A stretch of 64,000 nt of DNA from Oxalobacteraceae bacterium OTU3CINTB1 (GCA_024123955.1 CP099652.1:3658001-3722000), one strand, 5' to 3'; positions 21,219 to 30,159 are shown, counted from the stretch's first letter. Program-made: numbers and translations. The notes: a model not told the origin generated them from the letters alone.

Positions 21219-21247
21219 ATTATTTGAAAAATATGCAAATAATACAA

Positions 21248-21277
21248 TTGTTAAAGATGACTTAAAGCTAATATAAT
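21248..21277 (+). promoter_or_regulatory. Sigma-70-like promoter of the PEP-CTERM gene
   Basis: TTGTTA (21248-21253) and TATAAT (21272-21277) are separated by 18 bases, in a markedly AT-rich stretch just after nadC. Transcription should begin near 21284, leaving a leader of about 35 bases with AGGGAG before the ATG at 21319. Confidence 0.7.
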
Positions 21278-21318
21278 CTCCCTTGTTTTTTTACCACTAT
21301 TAACCAGGGAGCTAGTTT

Positions 21319-22107
21319 ATGAGTCTGAAGCAAATTGTAGGTATGATGGCGTTGGTGGGTTTGAGCGGTGTGGCGCAGGCCGATAGTTTCATCAATGGCG
21401 GCTTCGAGTCCGGTACCACCAGTGGTTGGAGCACTGGCGGCGGCTATCGCGGCAACAACCTGAACACCTCCATCAGCCCGGCGGATTTCTTGGCCGGTGG
21501 CGCGCTGCACTCGGACGGCGGTGAGCGCGGCGAGGTAATCGACAAGAATTACGTCGATCCGAACGTTGGCGCCTTGCTCGGGACGACGGTTATCCATGGT
21601 GACTATTCGTATCGCGCGGAAGATACCACCTATGGCGGTTTCGCTACCGTCATCAGCCAGCAAGTCAAGAACTACACCGACACCGGTATCTACTTCGCCT
21701 GGAAGGCCGTGCTGGAGAATGGCGGCCATGCGGAGGACGAATCGGCGGCGATGATCCTGACCTTGACCGACAACACCACCGGCCAACTGGTCATCAGCCG
21801 CACTTATAATGCCGGCAACGGCGGCGGCGGCGTCGATTCCCGCTTCTTCAGCCAAGGTGAGTATTTCTATACCCCGTATTGGCAGCTTGAGCAACTCAGC
21901 ATCGACCAGTCCTTGTCCGGCCACGACTTCACGTTGGCGCTGCTGGCCGCCGACTGCCAGCCGACCGGCCACACCGGCTACGCCTACATCGACGGCTTCG
22001 GTTCCGTCGCGCTGCCAGTTCCGGAAACGGAAACCTACGCCATGATGTTGGCGGGACTGGGCATGATGGGCTGGGTTGCCCGCCGCAAGAAATCCACCAA
22101 GGTTTAA
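21319..22107 (+). CDS. PEP-CTERM sorted exported protein
   Basis: A 262-residue secreted protein. It has a signal peptide ending GVAQA-DSF, a beta-rich body that begins FINGGFESGTTSGWSTGGG (the NGGFE start common in such proteins), and a C-terminal sorting signal: VPETETYAMMLAGLGMMG followed by a basic RRKK cluster. That tripartite tail is the substrate of an exosortase (EpsH/XrtA type). No exosortase is encoded in this window, so processing depends on a gene elsewhere. The protein probably ends up in the exopolysaccharide or outer envelope. It has its own promoter. Confidence 0.9.
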   Translation: MSLKQIVGMMALVGLSGVAQADSFINGGFESGTTSGWSTGGGYRGNNLNTSISPADFLAGGALHSDGGERGEVIDKNYVDPNVGALLGTTVIHGDYSYRAEDTTYGGFATVISQQVKNYTDTGIYFAWKAVLENGGHAEDESAAMILTLTDNTTGQLVISRTYNAGNGGGGVDSRFFSQGEYFYTPYWQLEQLSIDQSLSGHDFTLALLAADCQPTGHTGYAYIDGFGSVALPVPETETYAMMLAGLGMMGWVARRKKSTKV

Positions 22108-22193
22108 ATGGCGGTGATGCCGCGATGAGCTGCTAGAATCCCCCAGTACAAGGTATTTTGTGCCGGATGGTCCGGCAGGGAGGCTGCTTGCGC

Positions 22194-22997
22194 GTGATCG
22201 CGGCGTTTCAGAAAGACCGGTTAGCTTTTCTCGTTCGACGGCGTTTGCTGTTCGGCACATGCGGCATCGCGCTCGGCGCTTTGCCGCATTTTGCTTTGTG
22301 CGCCGACAAAGCGCCGCTCCGGGTGGTCGGCACGCGCTTCGAAGGCGTCTACGAGCGTCACGCCGATGGCGCATTTTCCGGGCTGGGTGTGGAGGTGGTG
22401 CGGCTGCTGGCCCGGCGACTGGACCGCGCCGTGCAGTTCGAAGTCTATCCCTGGCGGCGCGCGCAGCAGCGCGTCAGCATGGCCCTGGCCGACGTGCTGG
22501 TCGGTCCCTATAAATCCGCCGAGCGCGAGCAAACCATGCGCTTTACCGAACAGCCGTTTTTCCAGGACCAGGTGGCGTTTTATTCGCGCGCCAAGGGCAT
22601 GGTGTTCTGGGGCGGCGACTACGCCGCGCTCAAGGGCAAGCGCATCGTCACACTCAATGGCTGGAGTTACGGGGAAGCGTTCACGGCCGCGGCGGCCGGC
22701 TTGAATATCAGTGTCGCCAACAACGTCGAGAACGGGTTAATGATGCTGATCTACGGCCATGTGGATATGTTCGCCAGCAACCGGCGCGACACCGATCCGG
22801 TGATACAGCGCATGGGCTTGACCGACAAGCTGGTGCCGGTGGCCCCGCTGATCGATACGCAGAACGCCTATTTCGCCTTTCCCAAGACCGCGATCGGCGA
22901 GGGGCTGGCCGGCGCCTTCGATCAGTTGCTGTCGGAACTGAAGAGCAGCGGCGAACTGCGTCGCATGGCCCGGCGCCACCTGGTCAGCGTGCCTTGA
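22194..22997 (+). CDS. Periplasmic solute-binding protein (SBP_bac_3 type), orphan
   Basis: About 267 residues. A long, arginine-containing N-region (FLVRRRLLFGTCGIALGALPHFALCA) looks like a signal peptide, followed by a type II periplasmic binding fold of the amino-acid ABC transporter class (PLRVVGTRFEGVYE; GLGVEVVRLLARRLDRAVQFEVYPWRRAQQ split over the first lobe). No permease or ATPase lies next to it, so it may be a sensor or a stand-alone scavenger. The start is uncertain: GTG 22194 has GGGAGG at 10 bases, TTG 22188 and ATG 22167 are alternatives. TAGAAT at about 22134 may be its -10 box. It overlaps the convergent acetyltransferase gene by 14 bases. Confidence 0.82.
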   Translation: MIAAFQKDRLAFLVRRRLLFGTCGIALGALPHFALCADKAPLRVVGTRFEGVYERHADGAFSGLGVEVVRLLARRLDRAVQFEVYPWRRAQQRVSMALADVLVGPYKSAEREQTMRFTEQPFFQDQVAFYSRAKGMVFWGGDYAALKGKRIVTLNGWSYGEAFTAAAAGLNISVANNVENGLMMLIYGHVDMFASNRRDTDPVIQRMGLTDKLVPVAPLIDTQNAYFAFPKTAIGEGLAGAFDQLLSELKSSGELRRMARRHLVSVP

Positions 22998-23526
22998 TGG
23001 CCTTGCGCATGCGGGTCAGCGGCACTTGGACCGGCCCGGGCAGGGTGATCTCGAAGCGTTCTATCTCCTCGAATCCGCAGGCCAGATACAGCGGCACGCC
23101 GGGCATGGTGGCCGCCAGTTCCAGGGTGTGAAAGCCGGCCTCGGCGGCGGCATCGGTGCAGTGTTGCAGCAGCAGCCGGCCCAAGCCCTGGCGCGCGGCG
23201 GACGGGTCGACGAAGAAGGCGCGGATGCGGGCCGGTTCGGTGGCCGGGTCGAGCAGGGCGTCCACGCTTTTTTTGGTGCGGTCGGCGCCGAACAGCGTGC
23301 TGCGCTTGCTCCAGCCGCCGCACGCCGCCAGCTTGCCGTGCTGCTCGATGAGGAAGTAGGTTTGGTCGGCCACCAGCTGGGTGTCGACGCCGAACACGTA
23401 TTGCGTTACCGCCCGCGCCTGTTCGCCGGTGTAAAAACCTTCGCTCAGTTCGATGCCGGAGCGCTTGATCAGCGCTTCCATGGCGGCAATGTCGGCGGGC
23501 GCGGCGGCGCGTACTGTGACCGTCAT
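22984..23526 (-). CDS. GNAT-family N-acetyltransferase
   Basis: A 180-residue acetyltransferase. The acetyl-CoA-binding motif A is present (IRAFFVDPSAARQGLGRLLL, with the R-Q-G-L-G core), followed by LELAATMPGVPLYLACGFEE (motif B). Substrate cannot be inferred. It starts 10 bases after the nadB stop codon on the same strand, so it is probably co-transcribed with nadB. Confidence 0.88.
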   Translation of the reverse strand: MTVTVRAAAPADIAAMEALIKRSGIELSEGFYTGEQARAVTQYVFGVDTQLVADQTYFLIEQHGKLAACGGWSKRSTLFGADRTKKSVDALLDPATEPARIRAFFVDPSAARQGLGRLLLQHCTDAAAEAGFHTLELAATMPGVPLYLACGFEEIERFEITLPGPVQVPLTRMRKAIKAR

Positions 23527-23536
23527 GGCGCCCGTC

Positions 23537-25150
23537 CTAGTTGCGGCGCGGCGGCATCAGGATGCTCGGCAACGCTTTCGGCAAGGTTTCCGGATAGTCG
23601 CGGCTGAAGTGCAGGCCCCGGCTTTCGCGGCGCTGCAGCGCGCTGTTGACGATCAGGTTGGCCACGTCGACCAGGTTGCGCAGCTCCAGCAGGTCGTGCG
23701 TGATGCGGAAGTTGCGGTAATACTCGTCGATTTCTTCCTTCAGCAGCGCGATGCGGTGTTGCGCGCGCTCCAGACGCTTGGTGGTGCGCACAATGCCGAC
23801 GTAGTTCCACATGAAGCGGCGCAGCTCGTCCCAGTTGTGGGAAATCACCACTTCCTCGTCGGCGTCGGTGACCCGGCTTTCGTCCCAGTCGGGCAGGTAG
23901 GGCACTTCGCCTTTTTCCTTGGAGGCGATGTCGCGCGCGCAGGCGCTGCCGATGACCACGCATTCGAGCAGCGAGTTGCTGGCCAGGCGGTTGGCGCCGT
24001 GCAGGCCGGTGCAGGCGGTTTCGCCCACGGCGTACAGGCCGGGCAGGTCGGTGCGGCCGAACAGGTCGGTGACCACGCCGCCGCAGGTGTAGTGCGCGGC
24101 CGGCACGATCGGGATCGGCTGCTTGGTGATGTCGATGCCCAGTTCCAGGCAGCGCGCGTAGATCGTCGGGAAGTGTTCGATCAGGAATGCGGCCGGCTTG
24201 TGGCTGATGTCCAGGTGCACGTAGTCGAGGCCGCGCTTTTTGATCTCGAAGTCGATCGCCCGGGCGACCACGTCGCGCGGCGCCAGCTCGGCGCGCTCGT
24301 CGTGGGCCAGCATGAAGCGGGTGCCGGCGGCGGCGCCGGCTTCCGGCGGCAGCTTGAGCAGGCCGCCTTCGCCACGGATCGCCTCGGTGATCAGGAACGA
24401 CTTGGCGTACGGGTGGTACAGGCAGGTCGGGTGGAACTGGATGAACTCCATGTTCGAGATGCGGCAGCCGGCGCGCCAGGCCATGGCGATGCCGTCTCCG
24501 CTGGCCGTGTCCGGGTTGGTGGTGTACAGGTAGACCTTGCCGGCGCCGCCAGTGGCCAAGACGGTGTGCTCGGCGGCGAAGGTGTGCACCTGGCCGGATT
24601 TTTCGTCCTGCACGTACAAGCCGTAGCATTTCGGCTGGGAATGGCCTTTTTTGACCGGATGCAGCTTGTCGGAGGTGATCAGGTCGATCGCGCAGTGATG
24701 CTCGAACAAGGTGATGTTCGGATGGGCGCGGACTTTTTCCTCCAGCGTGACCTGTACCGCGTGGCCGGTGGCGTCGGCCGCGTGGATGATGCGGCGCTGG
24801 CTGTGGCCGCCTTCGCGGGTCAGGTGGAAGCCCAGTTCGGCCGACGAGTCGCGGGTGAACGGCACGCCCTGCGCGATCAGCCATTCGATCGCCTCGCGGC
24901 CGTGCTCGACGATGTAGCGCGTGGCGCTTTCGTCGCACAGGCCGCCGCCGGCGACCAGGGTGTCGTCGATGTGCTGGGTGTGGCTGTCTCCGGAATCGAG
25001 CACGGCGGCGATGCCGCCCTGCGCCCAGTTGCTGGCGCCGTCTTTGAGCGCGCGTTTGGAGATAATCGCGACTGTGCGCGTTTCGGCCAGGTGCAGGGCG
25101 ACCGAGAGGCCGGCCAGTCCGCTGCCGACGATTGCAACATCAAATTTCAT
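23537..25150 (-). CDS. nadB: L-aspartate oxidase NadB
   Basis: A 537-residue FAD enzyme that oxidises L-aspartate to iminoaspartate, the first step of NAD synthesis. The N-terminal dinucleotide-binding motif is [19 protein letters not shown]. Other hallmarks are [13 protein letters not shown], the [20 protein letters not shown] stretch and [16 protein letters not shown] prefer ATG 25150 to the GTG two codons earlier. It is the third member of the NAD pathway here, on the opposite strand from nadA-nadC and separated from them by the PEP-CTERM and solute-binding genes. Confidence 0.95.
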   Translation of the reverse strand: MKFDVAIVGSGLAGLSVALHLAETRTVAIISKRALKDGASNWAQGGIAAVLDSGDSHTQHIDDTLVAGGGLCDESATRYIVEHGREAIEWLIAQGVPFTRDSSAELGFHLTREGGHSQRRIIHAADATGHAVQVTLEEKVRAHPNITLFEHHCAIDLITSDKLHPVKKGHSQPKCYGLYVQDEKSGQVHTFAAEHTVLATGGAGKVYLYTTNPDTASGDGIAMAWRAGCRISNMEFIQFHPTCLYHPYAKSFLITEAIRGEGGLLKLPPEAGAAAGTRFMLAHDERAELAPRDVVARAIDFEIKKRGLDYVHLDISHKPAAFLIEHFPTIYARCLELGIDITKQPIPIVPAAHYTCGGVVTDLFGRTDLPGLYAVGETACTGLHGANRLASNSLLECVVIGSACARDIASKEKGEVPYLPDWDESRVTDADEEVVISHNWDELRRFMWNYVGIVRTTKRLERAQHRIALLKEEIDEYYRNFRITHDLLELRNLVDVANLIVNSALQRRESRGLHFSRDYPETLPKALPSILMPPRRN

Positions 25151-25368
25151 GATCACATGTAGAAATGCTGTAAGGAAGCATGACTATAGACTATTTGTCA
25201 CATCTTCGTCATATTCCCCGGCTTTTGCCCCGGTTTTAGGCCAGGTTTATCCCCTTTTCGCGCCCGGTTTGCGCTGGCGCCGGTTTGCGGTTGTGGCCGC
25301 GCAAGGTGAACCGACGCGGTTGTCTCCATCATGAAAGCTCCGCCGCTCAGCGCGGCAGGGAGCTTATT

Positions 25369-26949
25369 GTGATCAGGATATTTCATCATTACGTGTCGAA
25401 AATGGCCTTCATGCTGCTGATGCTGGAGCTGCTGGTCCTGTTAACCGCCGCCGTCGCGAGCGCGCCGTTGTGGCGCCAGGGCGGCCCGGCACCCGACAGC
25501 CTGTATCCGCCGGCGCTGGCGTTCGCGGTGGTGCTGGTGTTTAGCATGGGCGCCCTCGGCATGTACCAGCACAACCAGTCGCGCGAGGACATCAAAAGTA
25601 CTTTCGTGCGCATCCTGCCGTCGTTCGTGCTGGGTTTTATCCTGTTCAGCCTGCTGGCGCAACTGCTGCCTGGCACGCAGTTCGTGCGGCTCGGCAGCGT
25701 GGTGTTCGTTGTCGGCGGCGCGTCGGTGCTGCTGGCGCGGCTGCTGGTGTTCACGTCGGCGCAGTCGAGCATGCTGGAGAAGCGCTTGATCATCATCGGC
25801 GACGGCGCCACCGCGCGCGAGTGCATGGACCTGGCCACCACGGGCGTCGGTTTCCACCAGTTCCGGGTGGTTGGGTGCGTGCCGGTCGAGGGCGAGTTGC
25901 GCTGCGTGCCGCTGACGATGCTGCTGCCGCCGGAGCTGTCGCTGCTGGCGCTGGCGCGGCGCCATGCCGCCGACGAGATCATCGTCTCGGTGGGCGACCG
26001 CCGCAATGGCGCTTTCCCGGTGCGCCAGCTGCTCGAGTGCGCGCTGGGCGGCGTGCGCGTGACCGACGCCGCTAGTTTCTTCGAGCGCGAGGCGTGCCAG
26101 ATCCGCGTCGATTCGCTGCAGCCGAGCTATTTGATCTTCGGCGGCGGCTTCGACCAGAGCCCGCTGCGGGCGGCGGTCAAGCGCGCCTTCGACCTGCTGG
26201 CCAGCGGCGCGATTTGCCTGGCGGCGCTGCCGGTGATGCTGCTGACGGCGCTGGCGATCAAGCTCGAGGATGGCGGGCCGGTGTTCTACCAGCAGGAGCG
26301 GGTCGGCCGCGACAACCGGCCGTTCAAGGTGCTGAAGTTCCGCAGCATGCGGGTCGACGCGGAGCTGGACGGCAAGCCGAAATGGGCCTCGCAGGACGAT
26401 CCGCGCGTGACGGCGGTGGGCCGCTGGACTCGCAAGCTGCGCATCGACGAGTTGCCGCAGATGCTCAATGTGTTCAAGGGCGAGATGAGCTTTGTCGGTC
26501 CGCGCCCGGAGCGCGCCTACTTCGTCGAGCAGCTGTGCCAGGAGATCGCCTATTACAATGTGCGTCACGGCATCAAGCCGGGCATCACCGGCCTGGCGCA
26601 GGTGCGCCACGGCTACGGCGCCTCGGTCGATGACGCCGTGCGCAATCTGCTGGCGGCCCTGACCGACAAGCCGGCTGCCGTCAATCAGGTCTACAACGTC
26701 GCGCTCAATGCGCGCACCAGTCTGAACGAGCTGTATCTGACATTGCATGGCTTGCTGGTCGAGCGTTACCCACATCTGCGCGACTACCAGCCCACCTATG
26801 GCGAATTCCGCGCCGGCGACGTGCGCCACTCGCAGGCGGACATCTCGAAGGCGTCAAGTCTGCTCGGCTATGTGCCGACCCACGACCTGCGGCGCGGCCT
26901 GGACCAGGCGCTGCGCTGGTATATCGCCCAGCTGGATACCAAGGCCTGA
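25369..26949 (+). CDS. Chimeric EpsB-type sugar transferase fused to a UDP-sugar epimerase tail
   Basis: A 526-residue single frame. Residues 1 to about 420 are a PEP-CTERM-associated undecaprenyl-phosphate glycosyl-1-phosphate transferase (EpsB/WcaJ group): several N-terminal membrane helices, a nucleotide-binding-like middle, then a nearly complete bacterial sugar transferase domain (FKVLKFRSMR, KLRIDELPQMLNVFKGEMSF, VGPRPER, GITGLAQVRHGYGASV). The family normally finishes with a short YDLYYVKNHSLFLDL-type segment. Instead, from about residue 420 (base 26629) the sequence becomes the C-terminal ~100 residues of a WbpP/GalE-type epimerase (NQVYNVALNARTSLNEL, FRAGDVRHSQADISKA, LLGYVPTHDL, LRWYI). 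GTG 25369 with AGGGAG is the start. It could still transfer sugar to the lipid carrier, but the last helices are missing. Confidence 0.85.
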   Translation: MIRIFHHYVSKMAFMLLMLELLVLLTAAVASAPLWRQGGPAPDSLYPPALAFAVVLVFSMGALGMYQHNQSREDIKSTFVRILPSFVLGFILFSLLAQLLPGTQFVRLGSVVFVVGGASVLLARLLVFTSAQSSMLEKRLIIIGDGATARECMDLATTGVGFHQFRVVGCVPVEGELRCVPLTMLLPPELSLLALARRHAADEIIVSVGDRRNGAFPVRQLLECALGGVRVTDAASFFEREACQIRVDSLQPSYLIFGGGFDQSPLRAAVKRAFDLLASGAICLAALPVMLLTALAIKLEDGGPVFYQQERVGRDNRPFKVLKFRSMRVDAELDGKPKWASQDDPRVTAVGRWTRKLRIDELPQMLNVFKGEMSFVGPRPERAYFVEQLCQEIAYYNVRHGIKPGITGLAQVRHGYGASVDDAVRNLLAALTDKPAAVNQVYNVALNARTSLNELYLTLHGLLVERYPHLRDYQPTYGEFRAGDVRHSQADISKASSLLGYVPTHDLRRGLDQALRWYIAQLDTKA

Positions 26950-26972
26950 AAGCGGATGCTCGGCGCCAGCCC

Positions 26973-27008
26973 AAAAAAAAAACCGCCGCACCTGGGGTGC
27001 CGCGGTTT
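26973..27008 (-). terminator. Rho-independent terminator of the Sel1-type lipoprotein gene
   Basis: A 13-bp stem with one mismatch (AAACCGCCGCACC on the + strand, TGG loop) is followed on the minus strand by ten T residues. It sits 44 bases past the stop codon of the minus-strand lipoprotein gene, just after the chimeric transferase gene on the other strand. Confidence 0.88.
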
Positions 27009-27051
27009 GATGGCGCTAATGACGAGCTTTGAACTGTGGTAAGGGAAAACC

Positions 27052-27480
27052 TTAGCGCGGCGCGTAGTTGACGCTGGTCGCTTCCTTGATCACGCGGCCG
27101 GCGGTGCGCGCCGCGTTGGCGGCGGCGACGCCACCCATGCCGTCGCCCGCTTCGCGCGCCATGCCGACCAGGCCGACTGCCGCCTGGGCATCGCCGGCGC
27201 TGGCGGCGCGCTCGAACAAGGCGATCGCTTCGCTGCGCTTGGCCGGGTTGGACAAATACCGCAATGCCAGTTCGCGCTGGGCGACAGCGGAACCCTGGTC
27301 TGCCCACTCTTGCAAACGTCGCTCCGCCGCTGGTTGGCCCTGCGGACCGATTTGCATCGCGGCGGCTTCAATCACGGTCGAGGCGGGTACGGTACCTTCC
27401 TGCGCCTGGCAGGCGATCAACGCTCCGACCAGAACCAGAACCGATGATACCAACACACCTGACTTGTTGAATAAATCCAT
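27052..27480 (-). CDS. Lipoprotein with Sel1/TPR-like repeats
   Basis: A 142-residue envelope protein. The signal sequence ends in a lipobox-like LIAC (Cys24), so it is probably lipid-anchored. The body holds Sel1-type helical repeats (AERRLQEWADQGSAVAQREL; AIALFERAASAGDAQAAVGL), which mediate protein contacts. The function is unknown. It has its own promoter upstream and a strong terminator downstream, so it is a single-gene transcript. Confidence 0.82.
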   Translation of the reverse strand: MDLFNKSGVLVSSVLVLVGALIACQAQEGTVPASTVIEAAAMQIGPQGQPAAERRLQEWADQGSAVAQRELALRYLSNPAKRSEAIALFERAASAGDAQAAVGLVGMAREAGDGMGGVAAANAARTAGRVIKEATSVNYAPR

Positions 27481-27524
27481 ATATTAGTTACCCTTGGTAA
27501 TCGCCATTTAAGACGCATTGCAGC

Positions 27525-27530
27525 ATTATA
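27525..27530 (-). promoter_or_regulatory. Probable -10 box of the Sel1-type lipoprotein gene
   Basis: Reads TATAAT on the minus strand, 45 bases before the ATG at 27480. No good -35 hexamer is present at 16-18 bases. Confidence 0.45.
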
Positions 27531-27895
27531 CTTGCATCCCGGCAAATTGTCTCTTACGCAATAGTACGCAGACGACGGAACCTTGTCCGTTAGCTTACGA
27601 TATCGTCGAAATCTGTGTCGCACGTCCGGCGCAACTAGGTGTTAGCGCCAGCGATATCGAATGGTGGCGATATTAACATGAACACTTTCGCACGTCGGAT
27701 TGCAAGTCCCCAACGAGGGTAACAATTGTAACCATTCGTTAGCAGGGCGCGAAACCCCGGAATCGAGCATAACAGTGTGCACTGCAACATGAGCGTTCGT
27801 TACAGTTGTTGAGCTATATCGTGAGATTTAGTGTGGCAGCCGGGCAGAGCCGACGAGCACGCCGGTATGAGGCCGCCGGTACGCGGCCGCAGGCG
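27531..27895. other. Intergenic stretch without a convincing gene
   Basis: This is moderately AT-rich compared with its surroundings. It holds an ACAATTGT palindrome (about 27724-27731) and the heptamer TTCGTTA twice (about 27736 and 27796). The minus-strand Hpt gene ends at its right border, and the lipoprotein promoter is at its left border. Short open frames here lack ribosome sites and protein-like composition. Confidence 0.5.
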
Positions 27896-28306
27896 TTATG
27901 CCCGTGTTGTGTTGTCGTCGTGGGGAGCGTTAAGCAGCAGCCAATCCCCGGCTTGCCGCAGCACCAGCTGATATTCGGACTCGAGCTCGGCGAACAGAGG
28001 AGGGATAAGCCCGCTTTGGCGTTCGGCGATCGCCTGCTCAAGCTTGAGCGACGACGCCACCAGGCGCTTCGCCCCCAGCGTGCCGATGGAACCGCGCAGG
28101 CTATGGAAAATCTTGCCGGCGTCGACCAGACGCTCTTCCTGGAGCGCCGCGCGCGCCTGGTCGAACGGGGCCAGACCCGGCGCGCAAGCGTCGCGCACGA
28201 TTTTGGAGACGATCGCCAGCGCCTTGTCGTCGTTGCCCATGTATTTGAGCAGCGTGGCAACCGAGAATACATTCTCTTCGGGTCCTGACGTACTGGTTTC
28301 AGACAT
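27896..28306 (-). CDS. Histidine phosphotransfer (Hpt) domain protein
   Basis: A 136-residue single-domain protein. The phospho-accepting histidine is in KIFHSLRGSIGTLGAKRL, preceded and followed by amphipathic helices of the four-helix Hpt bundle. It should relay phosphate from a hybrid kinase to a response regulator; neither is encoded nearby. GGAG 6 bases upstream supports ATG 28306 over an in-frame start 4 codons earlier. It follows the Anbu gene by 115 bases on the same strand, so co-transcription with the Anbu operon is possible but not shown. Confidence 0.8.
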   Translation of the reverse strand: MSETSTSGPEENVFSVATLLKYMGNDDKALAIVSKIVRDACAPGLAPFDQARAALQEERLVDAGKIFHSLRGSIGTLGAKRLVASSLKLEQAIAERQSGLIPPLFAELESEYQLVLRQAGDWLLLNAPHDDNTTRA

Positions 28307-28421
28307 GCGGCACTCCAAACGACATTAATTGACTAATAATACACTGAGCGCTGATGTTGCCTGACAGATTGCCCGAACTTCGCTTCGCTTACTCAAACGA
28401 CATTTAAGCAAGATCAACACC

Positions 28422-29294
28422 CTATTGTTGTCCGTTGTTAAATTGCTGCGCCAGCGTCTGTAACGGCGCCGCCGGCGCAACCGGCGCGGTGCCGGCCGGC
28501 GGCGCGACGCGCACCGGCTTGCCGCCCGTCTTGGTTGCGTGCAGTACGTTGTTGGTGGCTTCGCGCGCCGCGTTCCACACCGGATTGTCGAGGCTTTCGA
28601 ACACGCGTTTGAGCTGGTCGCCCCAAGTGTTGCGGATCATCTGGAAATACTGGTTGCGCTCGTCGATGGTGACGAAATGCGTGACGGCCAGCGCGTCGGT
28701 ATCATAGACCAGCAGATCGAGCGGCAGGCCGACCGAGACGTTGGAGCGCAAGGTCGAATCCATCGAAATCAGCGCGCATTTGGCGGCATCGTCCAGGCTG
28801 GTGGCCGGCGTGACCACGCGGTCGATGATCGGTTTTCCGTACTTGGCCTCGCCGATCTGGAAATAGGTGTTTTCATCGTGCGACTCGATGAAATTGCCGG
28901 CCGAGTAGATCTGGAACAGGCGGCAGCGCTCGCCCTTGATCTGCCCGCCGAAAATAATGCTGACGTTGAAGTCGATGCCAAAGCCGGCCAGGGACTTGGC
29001 GTCGCGCTCGTGCACCCGGCGCACCGCGTCGCCGAGGATGCGCGCGGCCTCGTACATATTGGGCGCGTCCCACAGGCTGTGGCCGTCGGCGGTGGCACGC
29101 TCCGACACTAGCTGGCGTATGGATTGCGAAATCGACAAATTCCCGGCGGTCATCATGACCATCATGCGGTCGCCCGGGACCTCGAACACGCTCATCTTGC
29201 GGAACGTGCCGACCTGGTCCACCCCGGCGTTGGTGCGCGAGTCCGATAAAAACACCAGCCCGGCGTCGAGGCGCATGCCCACACAATAAGTCAT
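28422..29294 (-). CDS. Anbu (ancestral beta-subunit) proteasome-like protein
   Basis: A 290-residue member of the Ntn-hydrolase/20S proteasome superfamily, Anbu branch. The mature enzyme would start at Thr2 after methionine removal (MTYCVGMRLDAGLVFLSDSR), with the expected Asp17-18 region and Lys33 (TFRKM). SAGNFIESHDENTYFQIGE and KCALISMDSTLRSNVSVG are typical. A Pro/Ala-rich tail (about 250-290) follows the fold. Known Anbu proteins form open rings, and their protease activity is weak or disputed. It is the last gene of a four-gene operon with transglutaminase, alpha-E and ATP-grasp genes, a combination proposed to make and process a peptide tag or modification. Confidence 0.92.
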   Translation of the reverse strand: MTYCVGMRLDAGLVFLSDSRTNAGVDQVGTFRKMSVFEVPGDRMMVMMTAGNLSISQSIRQLVSERATADGHSLWDAPNMYEAARILGDAVRRVHERDAKSLAGFGIDFNVSIIFGGQIKGERCRLFQIYSAGNFIESHDENTYFQIGEAKYGKPIIDRVVTPATSLDDAAKCALISMDSTLRSNVSVGLPLDLLVYDTDALAVTHFVTIDERNQYFQMIRNTWGDQLKRVFESLDNPVWNAAREATNNVLHATKTGGKPVRVAPPAGTAPVAPAAPLQTLAQQFNNGQQ

Positions 29295-29340
29295 CGTCGT
29301 AAAGTATTGAATATAAGTACGACTATTTTACACCTGGTAA

Positions 29341-30144
29341 TTACCTGGCACCAATTTTCACGTCGACTTCCATCGATTCCTGGCCGCCGCCGCGCCGCAC
29401 GCCGCGCACCGGCGCCGCCGCATCGTAATCGCGCCCGATAGCCAGGCGGCAATAGGCGTCGGTCATCAGGCGCGCGTGCGTGACGTCGATGCTGATCCAG
29501 CCCACATAATCCTTGTCCTCGGCCCAGGCGTCGACCCAGGCATGGCTGGCCGCGTGGCTGGTGTCTTCGGGATCGATATAGCCCGACACGTAGCGCGCCG
29601 GAATGCCGTGCGCATGGCAGCAGGCCAGGAACAGGTGGGCATGGTCCTGGCACACGCCCTGGCCCAGCGCCAACGCGTCGCTGGCGGTGGTGGTGACGAC
29701 GGTCGCACCGCTTTGATACCGGACCGCACCAAAGATGTGCTCGGCCAGCGAAAGCAGGTCCTTGCTCTGCGCCCGGCCGTCCGGCAGGCAGGAGGCGGCC
29801 AGTTCCAGGATGCCCGGCGTGGCCTCGGTCAGGCGCGTGGGCACCGTGAAAATCAACGGCGACAGCGTGTCGCCGTTCGGCACCCGTCCCTTGAGCGGCA
29901 TCTCGGTCTGGATCACGCCGGCGGCGGTGATGGTCAGGCCGTGGTGCGGCGTGGCCATCGTCATCATGTGCGACAGGTTGCCGTAGGCGTCCGTGTAGGC
30001 GTGCACATGGCCGGGCATCGCGATATTCCACGACATCACATGCTGCTGCGGCTCCTTGCGCGGCGTCAGGTGCAGCTGCTGGATGGTGTAGGCCAGGGGC
30101 GTGGTGTAGGTGTAGCGCGTTTCATGCCGAATATTCAGTTGCAT
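29341..30144 (-). CDS. Transglutaminase-like cysteine peptidase family protein
   Basis: A 267-residue protein with an N-terminal beta-sandwich (MQLNIRHETRYTYTTPLAY at the start) and a transglutaminase/protease core. The catalytic triad is visible: Cys in LGQGVCQDHAH, His in AASHAWVDAW, Asp in WISIDVTH. Such enzymes cleave or form amide bonds. The position between the alpha-E and Anbu genes, with gaps of 15 and 46 bases, makes it part of the same operon, where it may remove or attach the product of the ATP-grasp ligase. Confidence 0.92.
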   Translation of the reverse strand: MQLNIRHETRYTYTTPLAYTIQQLHLTPRKEPQQHVMSWNIAMPGHVHAYTDAYGNLSHMMTMATPHHGLTITAAGVIQTEMPLKGRVPNGDTLSPLIFTVPTRLTEATPGILELAASCLPDGRAQSKDLLSLAEHIFGAVRYQSGATVVTTTASDALALGQGVCQDHAHLFLACCHAHGIPARYVSGYIDPEDTSHAASHAWVDAWAEDKDYVGWISIDVTHARLMTDAYCRLAIGRDYDAAAPVRGVRRGGGQESMEVDVKIGAR

Positions 30145-30159
30145 GGATCAGTCGCTCCC

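Noticed and set aside
25369..26949. Frameshift or sequencing error explaining the odd transferase C-terminus
   Set aside because: The tail is in frame and matches epimerase motifs over about 100 residues, so a simple frameshift cannot produce it; a deletion, fusion or misassembly is needed.
27806..28288. Plus-strand frame of 160 codons in the gap before the Hpt gene
   Set aside because: It is mostly antisense to the Hpt gene, and the part in the gap has no ribosome site or protein-like composition.
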